Source: Methylomonas rhizoryzae
Lineage (GTDB): Bacteria > Pseudomonadota > Gammaproteobacteria > Methylococcales > Methylomonadaceae
Reading direction: 5' to 3'
DNA length: 64,000 nucleotides
Assembly: GCF_008632455.1 (NCBI RefSeq)
Contig: NZ_CP043929.1
Coordinates: forward strand, 4,340,001-4,404,000
Below, one piece after another: positions 35,469-45,100 of this stretch. The notes beneath the pieces were generated by a model. The model did no database searches, was not told the DNA's origin, and worked only from the letters and a program-made list of their open reading frames with translations. Numbering within the stretch: the stretch's first letter is position 1; each line of letters begins with the position of its first letter. Position numbers and translations under genes: made by a program.

Positions 35469-36793
35469 TGTCTAGCAGCCGCCAACGGCCGCCGAAACAG
35501 GTAATAGAACAAGCTCACTCTAGGCCCGTACAGCTTGGCGGTCCCCTTCAAACCGATGCGCGGGACCTGATCTTGCGCCCGTAACCGGGCTTTCACCCGA
35601 TAAGCCAGGGTTTGATCGGCTCCCGCTTCGGCTTGGTAACTGACCGAATATACTTCGGCATCCAGCGGATGTTGCGGATCGACGTTCAAAAACATCACCG
35701 CTTGCGCACCGTCGGCAAACTCGATGTAATCGGCAACCGGAAGACGCATTTCCAATTCAGCCTTGGCCGGGTCGGCCAGCATCAAAATCCGTTCGCCTAA
35801 AGCCACCGGCCGGCCTATCCAGTCGTGCACGTCGCTGAAAATCGCAATGCCGTCGCGCGGCGCTTTGATTTGGGAGCGCTCCATTTGGTCTTGCATATAA
35901 GCCACTTCGGCGGCGTGTTGATCTATGCGGCTTTTCAAAACGGCCAATTCAGCCTTGCTGTCGGGATCGAACATGGCTTGCTGGGCCGACTTGCGGTATT
36001 CGGCTTCCGCCACCGCCCAGGCTTTGCGGGCAATTTCCAAACGGTTGGCAATATCGGTATTGGTCAAGCTCAACAGCAATTGTCCACCGCTTACGTTTTG
36101 ATTGGGCAGCACCGAAAAACTGTCGACCACGCCTTCCAGCGGAGCGCGCACCACGACCGGCTCGGCGGCTATCACTTCGGCCGGCGCCAATACCGACTGC
36201 CTGACCGGCAACAACATCAAGGCGGTTAAGCCCACCAGCCAATATTTTAACGAACCCGCGCTTATGGATTTTAGCCAACCCGGCCGGGTCCTATGCAAAG
36301 CCTGCCAAGCATGGGCGTAAGCATCGGCCAATTCCGCCAGCAACACACTGTCCGCCTCCTGCCAAGGCTGCTCTCTGGCCAGCAGCAAACCGCCCCAAGC
36401 CCGGCCTTGATACCGTAAAGGCAACCATAAACCGAACGGCGGCAGCCATTGCGGCCAATCTTGCCGCAAACGCTCCGGCAAATCCTGCGCACCTACGGCT
36501 TGGGCAGCCCCCGAAAACCGGCCGGAGTCGCATGTCTGCGCCACACCGTTCAGCCAGACGATGTAAGGCGCATTCGCCTCCAACTGTGCCACCCCGGACA
36601 CGGCTTTGACCGCTCGCGCATCGGCAATCCACAAGGCGGCTTGCCGGTAATCCAGCAAACTGCGCGTTTCATTGACCATAATAAATGCCAACTCGGCCGC
36701 GTCTTGTGCGCTGCGGGCTTTGCGTTGCAATTGCAATAGTAACGCCAACCCCTGCAACTGACGTTGGCGGGGGTCGTTTGGATTGACGCTCAA
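35453..36793 (-). CDS. HlyD-family adaptor with N-terminal GAF-like domain
   Basis: 446 residues. Residues ~12-165 look like a cytoplasmic GAF-type fold (SAQDAAELAFIMVNETRSLLDYRQAALW ... WGGLLLAREQPW). A single membrane segment (YWLVGLTALMLLPV, ~185-198) follows. The remainder is a periplasmic adaptor with a lipoyl half (VVRAPLEGVVDSF), a coiled-coil hairpin (~240-310) and the second half (IKAPRDGIAIF). The start is a TTG at 36793, one base after the HlyD stop region, with aagg upstream. A sensory domain on an export adaptor is unusual and suggests gating by a cytoplasmic ligand. Confidence 0.78.
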   Translation of the reverse strand: MSVNPNDPRQRQLQGLALLLQLQRKARSAQDAAELAFIMVNETRSLLDYRQAALWIADARAVKAVSGVAQLEANAPYIVWLNGVAQTCDSGRFSGAAQAVGAQDLPERLRQDWPQWLPPFGLWLPLRYQGRAWGGLLLAREQPWQEADSVLLAELADAYAHAWQALHRTRPGWLKSISAGSLKYWLVGLTALMLLPVRQSVLAPAEVIAAEPVVVRAPLEGVVDSFSVLPNQNVSGGQLLLSLTNTDIANRLEIARKAWAVAEAEYRKSAQQAMFDPDSKAELAVLKSRIDQHAAEVAYMQDQMERSQIKAPRDGIAIFSDVHDWIGRPVALGERILMLADPAKAELEMRLPVADYIEFADGAQAVMFLNVDPQHPLDAEVYSVSYQAEAGADQTLAYRVKARLRAQDQVPRIGLKGTAKLYGPRVSLFYYLFRRPLAAARQWLGL

Positions 36794-36794
36794 C

Positions 36795-37556
36795 TTAGTT
36801 GGCCTTTTCCGGAAATTTTGCCTGACCGCTCATGCCCGCCAGCAACTCGGGATGTTTTCCTTTAATTTTGCCTATTACCGCCACGGTTTGACTGACGGGA
36901 TCGATGCGAGCACCTAGGGTGCTCACTTCGGCCGGATACTCCTGATTCAACTCGTCGATGTGAATTTGAAACTTTTGCCCGGCTTTCAACCAGCTGAGCC
37001 AGGGTGACGGCACTATCATGCGGATTTCCAATTGACCGTCGTCCAAAATGTCCATGATGGGGTCGCCCACTTTTAAGTGCTGATACTGGTGGGCGTGCAA
37101 TTGCGCCACCCGGCCGGAAAACGGCGCACTGATCCGGCATTTTTTCAAGCTGGCTTTATACAAAGCGATATCGGCTTTGGCTTCGCCTAATTTGGCTTCG
37201 GCCACGTCGACTTCCAGGCTGCTGATGGATTCCAGCTGCGCCAGACGCGAATTGACATCGTAGGTTTTTTTCGCGCCGTCCGCGGTGGCCTGCGCCTTAT
37301 CCAATTGCGCTTTTTGAATAGAGCAATCGAACTCGACCAAAAGCTCGCCGTGCTTAAAGCGCTCACCGTCCCGTACCGTCAATTTTTGAATCACCGCAGC
37401 CAACTCGGCGGATAAGGTCGTCGTATTGATGGGTGCCAATTGCACCCTAACTTCCGGTTCGGATACTGCGGCCGTTTCGGGATTTACGGCTTGCGCACCG
37501 GCATCGCCGGCCAGTACCAGCCCCAGCAAAACTCCGGTATAAGCAATCTTGTGCAT
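36795..37556 (-). CDS. HlyD/RND-type periplasmic adaptor protein
   Basis: About 253 residues with a signal peptide (MHKIAYTGVLLGLVLAGDAGA), lipoyl halves (LTVRDGERFKHGELLVEFDC and CRISAPFSGRVAQLHAHQYQ), a short helical hairpin between and a beta-barrel region (ELEIRMIVPSPWLSWLKAG-like). It is the soluble, signal-peptide type of adaptor. ATG 37556 overlaps the TolC gene stop by one base (TGATG). An upstream frame to 37643 lies inside tolC and is rejected. It probably bridges the TolC-like channel and the two membrane-anchored adaptors. Confidence 0.85.
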   Translation of the reverse strand: MHKIAYTGVLLGLVLAGDAGAQAVNPETAAVSEPEVRVQLAPINTTTLSAELAAVIQKLTVRDGERFKHGELLVEFDCSIQKAQLDKAQATADGAKKTYDVNSRLAQLESISSLEVDVAEAKLGEAKADIALYKASLKKCRISAPFSGRVAQLHAHQYQHLKVGDPIMDILDDGQLEIRMIVPSPWLSWLKAGQKFQIHIDELNQEYPAEVSTLGARIDPVSQTVAVIGKIKGKHPELLAGMSGQAKFPEKAN

Positions 37557-39145
37557 CAAGACTGCCCCCCTTGGGCGGAATCGGATGTTTCCGGGGCTAA
37601 CGGATCGTCCGTGGCCCGAACCGGGTAATGACCTTGCCGCCATTCGTTGTCGATGGCTTCCAGCTCGCCGGCCAAGGTATCGATGCTATCGTCCGGCGCC
37701 GTAGCCGGCAGAGGATCGAAGCCCAACGAAACATATAGATTACCCAAGGCCTCTTGCGATTCGGCATAGGCTTGGTGGCGTTGCAATTCGGACAACACCG
37801 AATCCACCGACACCCGTATCCGCTCTACCGCGCTCATGGCCTCGGTCAATTCGCTGTTCAGCACGTGATGGTGTATTTTCTGATTGATGTCGTCCAACTC
37901 GGCGCTACGTTGATAGAGTTTGTGCGCTAGATCGAACTGTTGCTGCGACAAATGTACCTGGGTCAAGATCGCCATGTGGGCGGCCAAACGCCGCGAGTGA
38001 GCCAGTTCTTCCTGGGTTTCCGCGGTAGCGATAGCATGCGGTGCCGACAGCAATTCGAACAGGTTTTTGGACATCTGTGCGCCGATTTCCCCCCAATTTT
38101 GATTCAGCAGGTAGGAGTTGGAATCGTAGTTGCCGCCCAGTTGCACTTCCACACCCGGCAACAAACGCAACATGGCTTTCTTGACTTCGGCCGAACCGAT
38201 GCGGGTTTGATACATTTCCTGACGCAGCTCCGGCCTGAGTTGCAGCGCCAAGTCGCCCATTTTGTCGACGTCGAGCTGCGGCGCGGCGATTTGCGGCCAG
38301 CTGCCGTTTAAGTCGTCGGTCAAGCGATAATCCTGGTTCGGCGGCAAATTGATCAGGCCGGCCAATTCGGCTTTGGCCATTTGCTGTTGTTCCAGCAAAC
38401 TTTCGAGTCGGCGCACAATTTCCAGCAAACTTTTACGATAGCGCAGGCTTTCCAGCGGGGGGCGCAATTTCTCCGCTTCCGCTTGCTCGGCCAGGCCCAA
38501 CGCGTGTTGCGCTTCGGCCAACACCGGTTGGATTTTGGCGGTCATCCGTTGTGCGCTCAGCGCGCGCCAATAGGCACTCCGCACGTCTTTCATCAAGTTG
38601 TGGCTGACTTTGCGCCGGCTTTCCGCAGTTACCAAGGCTTTGTTGCCTTCCTGTTGCGCCCGATAATAACTGACGCCGAAATCCAAAATATTCCACCTTA
38701 AACTCAAATCGCCCAGGTAGCGGCTGCGGTCTTGCGAGGTAGAGGTTTCCAGCGACTGGTTACCGCTCCTGATCGAACGGCTGGACGACGCATTAAAGTT
38801 GTCGCGGCTGCGATAACCCGCCGAAGCGACCACTTCCGGCAACAAGTCGAATCGCGCCAAAGTGGCTTGTCCTTCCGCTACCGCCCGCTCCATCATTTTG
38901 ACCCGGTGATTCAAATTGTATTTCAATGCCCTCGACATGGCTTGATACAAGCTCAACGGCGCTACCAAAGGTTCCTGCCGGTCGAATAAACGCACTTGAT
39001 CGCTGCCGATTTGTGCTTGGCGCTCTTGCTGGGTCAAGGGCGACGGCGCCAACGAACAGCCGTTCAGGAAAACGGCACCTATCGCCGCCGCTAACGCCCG
39101 CCTGGTCAACTTCGGCCGGACAATGATGGAATAAAATGCTCGCAT
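37556..39145 (-). CDS. TolC-family outer-membrane efflux/secretion lipoprotein
   Basis: 529 residues with a lipoprotein signal (RALAAAIGAVFLNGCSLAPS, acylated Cys near 30) and two OEP repeats rich in coiled coil, e.g. LSLYQAMSRALKYNLNHRVKMMERAVAEGQ and LAHKLYQRSAELDDINQKIHHHVLNS. Such proteins trimerise into a periplasm-spanning channel. The ATG has aaggaa seven bases upstream and lies 24 bases after the stop of the giant gene, so all five genes form one unit. Predicted outer-membrane exit of the giant protein. Confidence 0.9.
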   Translation of the reverse strand: MRAFYSIIVRPKLTRRALAAAIGAVFLNGCSLAPSPLTQQERQAQIGSDQVRLFDRQEPLVAPLSLYQAMSRALKYNLNHRVKMMERAVAEGQATLARFDLLPEVVASAGYRSRDNFNASSSRSIRSGNQSLETSTSQDRSRYLGDLSLRWNILDFGVSYYRAQQEGNKALVTAESRRKVSHNLMKDVRSAYWRALSAQRMTAKIQPVLAEAQHALGLAEQAEAEKLRPPLESLRYRKSLLEIVRRLESLLEQQQMAKAELAGLINLPPNQDYRLTDDLNGSWPQIAAPQLDVDKMGDLALQLRPELRQEMYQTRIGSAEVKKAMLRLLPGVEVQLGGNYDSNSYLLNQNWGEIGAQMSKNLFELLSAPHAIATAETQEELAHSRRLAAHMAILTQVHLSQQQFDLAHKLYQRSAELDDINQKIHHHVLNSELTEAMSAVERIRVSVDSVLSELQRHQAYAESQEALGNLYVSLGFDPLPATAPDDSIDTLAGELEAIDNEWRQGHYPVRATDDPLAPETSDSAQGGQS

Positions 39146-39169
39146 GTCGAGTTCCTTATTGGGATTAAG

Positions 39170-42100
39170 TTATGCTGCGTCGTGGCGGTCGGCGAAACTT
39201 CGAGCCAACTGCTCCAGAAAGGTTTGTGCGTCTCGATGTAGTTGCTCACTGCCGAAACCCTGCAGTTGTTCGGTTAACGACGGCCTTCCGGCAAACGCAG
39301 ACAGCCGGTCGCCGCCGAGCAAATAGCCTTCGGCCGAAGAACGAATTTGTCCGTTAGTTCCGCGTCCGCCGCCTTGACCCTGATGCTGTCCTTGTCCCCG
39401 GCTATCGCCTTTGGGCTTCACGACAATGGTCACCACGCTCTGGTTACCCTGCCCGTCCGTTGCCAGGACTTTGACCACGGTCTTGCCTGCAGCAAGCCCG
39501 TCCAGTCCTTGCTGTAAAACCCTTAAGGTACCGGTATGCGGATCTATGCCCAGCCAAGCGGGCAACGGACTACCATCGGCCAAACTTGCTTGAAAACTGA
39601 CGCCGGAAGCGGTATCCAAACCGAACAGTGCTTCCGCCGGCAAATCAAATATCCCGCCATCGGCACTACCGAAATCTAAAGTAGCCTCCATACTCAGCGA
39701 GCTACTCAGTCCCAGGCCGGAAGACAGACCGCCGTCTACCCCGAAAGTGGGCGCGGTGCCGAAGCCGAAACCGCCCCCAAAGCCACCGCCGAGACCGGGT
39801 ACCGCTCCACCGCCTAATAAACCGGCCAAACCGCCGCCGCCAAAACCACCTAAACCTCCGCCGGTTCCGCCACCTAAACCGGCTCCACCCGGTCCGCCTA
39901 CTGAAGTACCTCCACCCAGTACGTTAGCCAAGCTAGCACCCGAGCCGCCCAATCCCGGCAAACCGGCATTCGCCCCCCCAACGCCTGGCGTACCGCCCGG
40001 CTCACCGATAATCGTGATGATGTTAGACCCCGCTCCGCTGCCGGCTGCGCCGTTCGTGCCTATCACACCGGTCGACGAGTTGAAATCCACTGTTTGGGTT
40101 GCGTTAGTAACCACCTGTTCCTCAATGTGTATCGAAGCGGTGAAATTCGTGCTAACGCCGCCGTTACTATCCACAACTCGGAAGGTAAAACCGGTATGTA
40201 GCGTTTGGTTCTCGGCCGGTACAAAGCGCAACTGCCCGGCACTGATATCGGCCAATTGGATAGTTTGACCGACAGTCACACTAGCACCGTTCAAGCTTAT
40301 GCGGCCACCGCTAGGTATTGCGGTAATCTGGATAGCTTGCAAGCGATCGCCGGCATCCGCATCACTAAACGCAAATTCGTCAGCGGTGAATACGTGACTA
40401 GCGCTAGCGCTGACCGTAAAGCTGAAGCTACGGCTGGTAGGGATGTCGTTAGCGGCGGCAATATTTACGATATAAATCGCCGTCGAGCTCAAGCTGCCGT
40501 CGCTGACCGTTACGGTAAAGTTTTCACTGGCATCAAGACTCAAAGCATTGACCGCATCGTTATTGGGCGTAAAAGTGTAAGCGCCGGTCACGGTATCGAC
40601 CGTCAGGGTACCAAAGTTGCCGACCAAGCTGCTGGTGGTGCCGGAGACGCTACCGCCGTCGATGCCATAGACTAAGGTGTCTCCCGGATCGCTATCGGCG
40701 CCGACCAAGGTCCCGGTATCGTTGCCAAAGGTATCGTTTGCCGCCGTATCCGTATAGTTCGCCGCCGCCGGTATCGCCAAGGTCGGCGCATCGTTAGCGG
40801 CAAAGACATTGACGGTATAAACAGCCGTGGCCGTGGCCGTGCCGTCCGACACTGTGATGGTAAAGCTATCGATACCGTCGCCGCTCAAGCCGTTGATTGC
40901 CGCGGCGTTGGGCGTGTAGGTATAGGCGCCGCTCTCGGTATCGACCGTCAGGGTGCCGAAGTTGCCGACCAGTGTACTGGTGGTGCCGAATACACTGCCG
41001 CCTTGAATACCGTAACTCAAACTGGCGCCGCCGTCGCCGTCCGAACCGCTCAAGCTGCCGGTATCCTCGGCGAAACTGTCGTTTCCGGCGGTATCGGTGT
41101 AGCTGGCGGCCGTCGGCGTGGACAGCACCGGGGCATCATTGGAACCGCTCAAGTTGACGCTGTACACGGCAGTCGACGTGCTGTTGCCGTCGGACACGGT
41201 GACGGTGAAGCTGTCGCCGGCGTCGCCGGTCAAGCCGTTGATCGCCGCCGCATTCGGGGTGTAGGTATAGGCGCCGGTCACGGTATCGACCGTCAGGGTG
41301 CCGAAGTTGCCGACCAAGCTGCTGGTGGTGCCGGCGACGCTGCCACCTTCGATGCCGTAGCTCAGGCCGTTACTCTCACCGTCGGACGCGCTCAAACTAC
41401 CGCTGTCGGCTGCGAAGCTGTCGTCGCCGGCCGTGTCGGTGTAGCTGGCGGCCACCGGCGTCGCCAGTACCGGCGCGTCGTTGCTGCCGCTCAGGTTGAC
41501 GCTGTATGTCGCGGTCGCCGTGCTGCTGCCGTCGGATACCGTAACGGTAAAGCTGTCGCTGGCGTCGCCGCTCAAGCCGTTGATTGCCGCGACGTTGGGC
41601 GTGTAGGTATAGGCGCCGCTCTCGGTATCGACCGTCAGGGTGCCGAAGTTGCCGACCAAGCTGCTGGTGGTGCCGGCTACGCTGCCGCCTTCGATGCCGT
41701 AGCTCAGGCTGTTACTCTCGCCGTCGGACGCGCTCAAACTACCGCTGTCGGCTGCGAAGCTGTCGTCGCCGGCCGTGTCGGTATAGTGGGCGGCCACCGG
41801 CGTCGCCAGTACCGGCGCGTCGTTGCTGCCGCTCAGGTTGACGCTGTATGTCGCGGTCGCCGTGCTGCTGCCGTCGGATACCGTAACGGTGAAGCTGTCG
41901 CTGGCGTCGCCGCTCAAGCCGTTGATTGCCGCGGCGTTGGGCGTGTAGGTATAGGCGCCGGTCACGGTATCGACCGTCAGGGTGCCGAAGTTGCCGGCCA
42001 AGCTGCTGGTGGTGCCGGCGACGCTGCCGCCTTCGATGCCGTAGCTCAGGCTGTTACTCTCGCCGTCGGACGCGCTCAAACTACCGCTGTCGGCTGCGAA

Positions 42101-45100
42101 GCTGTCGTCGCCGGCCGTGTCGGTGTAGCTGGCGGCCACCGGCGTCGCCAGTACCGGCGCGTCGTTGCTGCCGCTCAGGTTGACGCTGTATGTCGCGGTC
42201 GCCGTGCTGCTGCCGTCGGATACCGTGACGGTGAAGCTGTCGCCGGCGTCGCCGCTCAAGCCGTTGATTGCCGCGGCGTTGGGCGTATAGGTATAGGCGC
42301 CGCTCTCGGTATCGACCGTCAGGGTACCGAAATTACCGACCAGTGTGCTGGTGGTGCCGGATACACTGCCGCCTTGAATACCGTAACTCAAACTGGCGCC
42401 GCCATCGCCGTCCGAACCGCTCAAGCTGCCGGTATCCTCGGCGAAACTGTCGTTTCCGGCGGTATCGGTGTAGCTGGCGGCCGTCGGCGTGGACAGCACC
42501 GGGGCATCATTGGAGCCGCTCAAGTTGACGCTGTACACGGCAGTCGACGTGCTGTTGCCGTCGGACACGGTGACGGTGAAGCTGTCGCCGGCGTCGCCGC
42601 TCAAGCCGTTGATTGCCGCGGCGTTGGGCGTGTAGGTATAGGCGCCGCTCTCGGTATCGACCGTCAGGGTACCGAAATTGCCGACCAGTGTACTGGTGGT
42701 GCCGGATACGCTGCCGCCTTGAATACCGTAACTCAGAGTATCGTCGGCATCACTGTCGAAGGCATTCAAGTTCCCGCTATCGTTAATAAAGTTGTCGGTA
42801 GCTGACGTATCACTGTAATTGGCTGAGGCTGGTGTACCTAATGTTGGAGCATCGTTCACCGGATTGACGTCTAAGGTCAGGGTGTAGGCGCTGGTCGAGT
42901 CGCTTTTGCCGTCGCTGACTTTGAATTGAAAGTTGGCGTAGCCCGTGCCGTTGCCATCCGCCGCCGGGCTGAATTGCAGTTTGCCGGCCACAATGTCGGC
43001 TACGGTTATGATTTGGTTGAGCGTGACTGCGACGTCGTTTAGGCTCAGACTGCCCGCCGCCGGCAGGCCGGTAATGGTGATACTTTGCAGGCTGTCGCCG
43101 CTGTCGGGGTCGCTGAAGGCGAAGTCGCCGAGACCGAAGGTGTAGGTGGTGTCTTCGTCAAGGCTGACTGTGCGGTCGCTGCCGGTCGGCGCGGCGTTGC
43201 GCACGACTTGGACGTCGGCCGTGGCTTGGCTGCTGCCGCCGTCGCCGTCGTTCAGCGTGAATTGGATCGTGCGGGTGCTTTCGGTGGCGGTCGCGTTGTC
43301 CAGGTTGCGGTAACTGATGCTGTGCAGCAGGGCGCTGACGGCTGCCGCGTCGGCGTTGGCGTTGAGGCCGATCACCAGGTCGCTGCCGCCGCTGCCGCCG
43401 CTCACGCTGCCGATGACGCTGCCGCCGTAGCTGACGCTATTGCCGTCATAGCCGATTTGTCCTGTACCGTTGCCTTGGTTGCGGATGGACAGGACGTCTT
43501 CGCCAGCCACGCCGTTGGCGCTGATCGCGACGGTCAGGCTGCCGCCGGCAAAGTCGCCGGGATCGAGGTCGCTGACCAGGGCGTCGCCGTTTTGGTCGAT
43601 GAGTTGCGCGATGCCGTCGCTGGCCGCGTAGTTTAGGTGGTCGCCGTCCAGGCCGCTGATGCCCGGGGCGTCGTTGACGGAGAGGACCGTCAGTTGGCTG
43701 CTGCTGTCGCTGCTGCCGTCGCCGCTGCCGTCGTTGACGGTCAGGGTGAAGTGGGTGACGACGCTGGAACCGGGCGCGGTTTGGTTTTCGGTCGGGGTGA
43801 ACACCAGGGCGCGCAGTTGGCTTTGCAGGCTGGCGGGGTCGGTCGCCGCCAGGGTGTAGCTGCCGGCGACGCCGCTTAGGCCGGCGCCGGAGAGGCTGCC
43901 GTTCGCTGCGTTGTAGCTGATGCTCAGGCTGACGTTGTCGCCGTCCAGGTCTTGGACGCTGACGGCGGCAAACGGCTGGGCGCTGGCGGTGTCGTCGATT
44001 TGGATGGCGGTGGCAAAGCCGCTCAGGGTCGGCAGGTCGTTGGCGCCATGCAAGGTGACGGTCAAGACGGCGGTGTCGCTCAGGCTGCCGTCGCTGACGC
44101 TGTAGTTGAAGCGGTCGGTCAAGCTGGCGCCGGCGCCCAGGGCTTGGACGTCGGGGTTGCTGTCGTCGATGAGGTAGCTGTAGCTGCCGTCGCTGTTGAG
44201 GGTCAGGCTGCCGTACTGGCCGGCTAAAGCGACGCCGAGACTGCCGACGGTACCGCCGCCCTCGGTGCCGCCGCTGCGTACGGCACTAATGCTGAGGCCG
44301 CTGCCGCTGTCGTTGCTTAGGACGTTGCCGCTGGCGACACTGCCGACTTCGCTGTTGTTCAGGCCGCCGGCTTCCGTGGCATCGCCGCTGTCGTCGCTCG
44401 CTGTCGGGATTCCGGTTTCGTTGGCGTCGGTGACGGTTACGGCGATGGCCTGGCTGTCGCTGTGGCTGCCGTCGCTGACTTGGACGGTGACGTCGTAGAC
44501 GTTGTCGCCGCCACTGTCGGTTGGGGTTTCGTAGTCGGGCGCGGCTAGGAAGGTCAAAACGCCGGTGGCCGAGTCAATCGAGAACAAGCCGGCGTCGGCC
44601 CCGCCGACGATGCTGTAGGTCAGGGTGTCGGTCACGTCCGCGTCGGTCGCGCTGACGGTGGTGACGGCCGTATTGTTTTCTGCAATGTTGACTGTTGCCG
44701 TGGCGCCGCCGCCGTTCGAGCCGATGACCGGACTGTCGTTAACCGGGTTGACGTCTAAGGTCAGGGTGTAGGCGCTGGTCGAGTCGCTTTTGCCGTCGCT
44801 GACTTTGAATTGAAAGTTGGCGTAGCCCGTGCCGTTGCCATCCGCCGCCGGGCTGAATTGCAGTTTGCCGGCCACAATGTCGGCTACGGTTATGATTTGG
44901 TTGAGCGTGACTGCGACGTCGTTTAGGCTCAGACTGCCCGCCGCCGGCAGGCCGGTAATGGTGATACTTTGCAGGCTGTCGCCGCTGTCGGGGTCGCTGA
45001 AGGCGAAGTCGTTGCTGCCGAAGGTGTAGGTGGTGTCTTCGTCAAGGCTGACTGTGCGGTCGCTGCCGGTCGGCGCGGCGTTGCGCACGACTTGGACGTC

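Noticed and set aside
37557..37643. N-terminal extension of the HlyD frame
   Set aside because: It lies inside the tolC gene and would hide the obvious signal peptide beginning at 37556.
41003..42805. Plus-strand open frame of 600 codons inside the giant gene, and similar repeated plus-strand frames across 43000-52970
   Set aside because: They are antisense shadows created by the biased codon use of the repeats on the minus strand. They recur with the same 1884- or 342-base periods, have no ribosome sites and code for low-complexity Gly/Ala/Val text.
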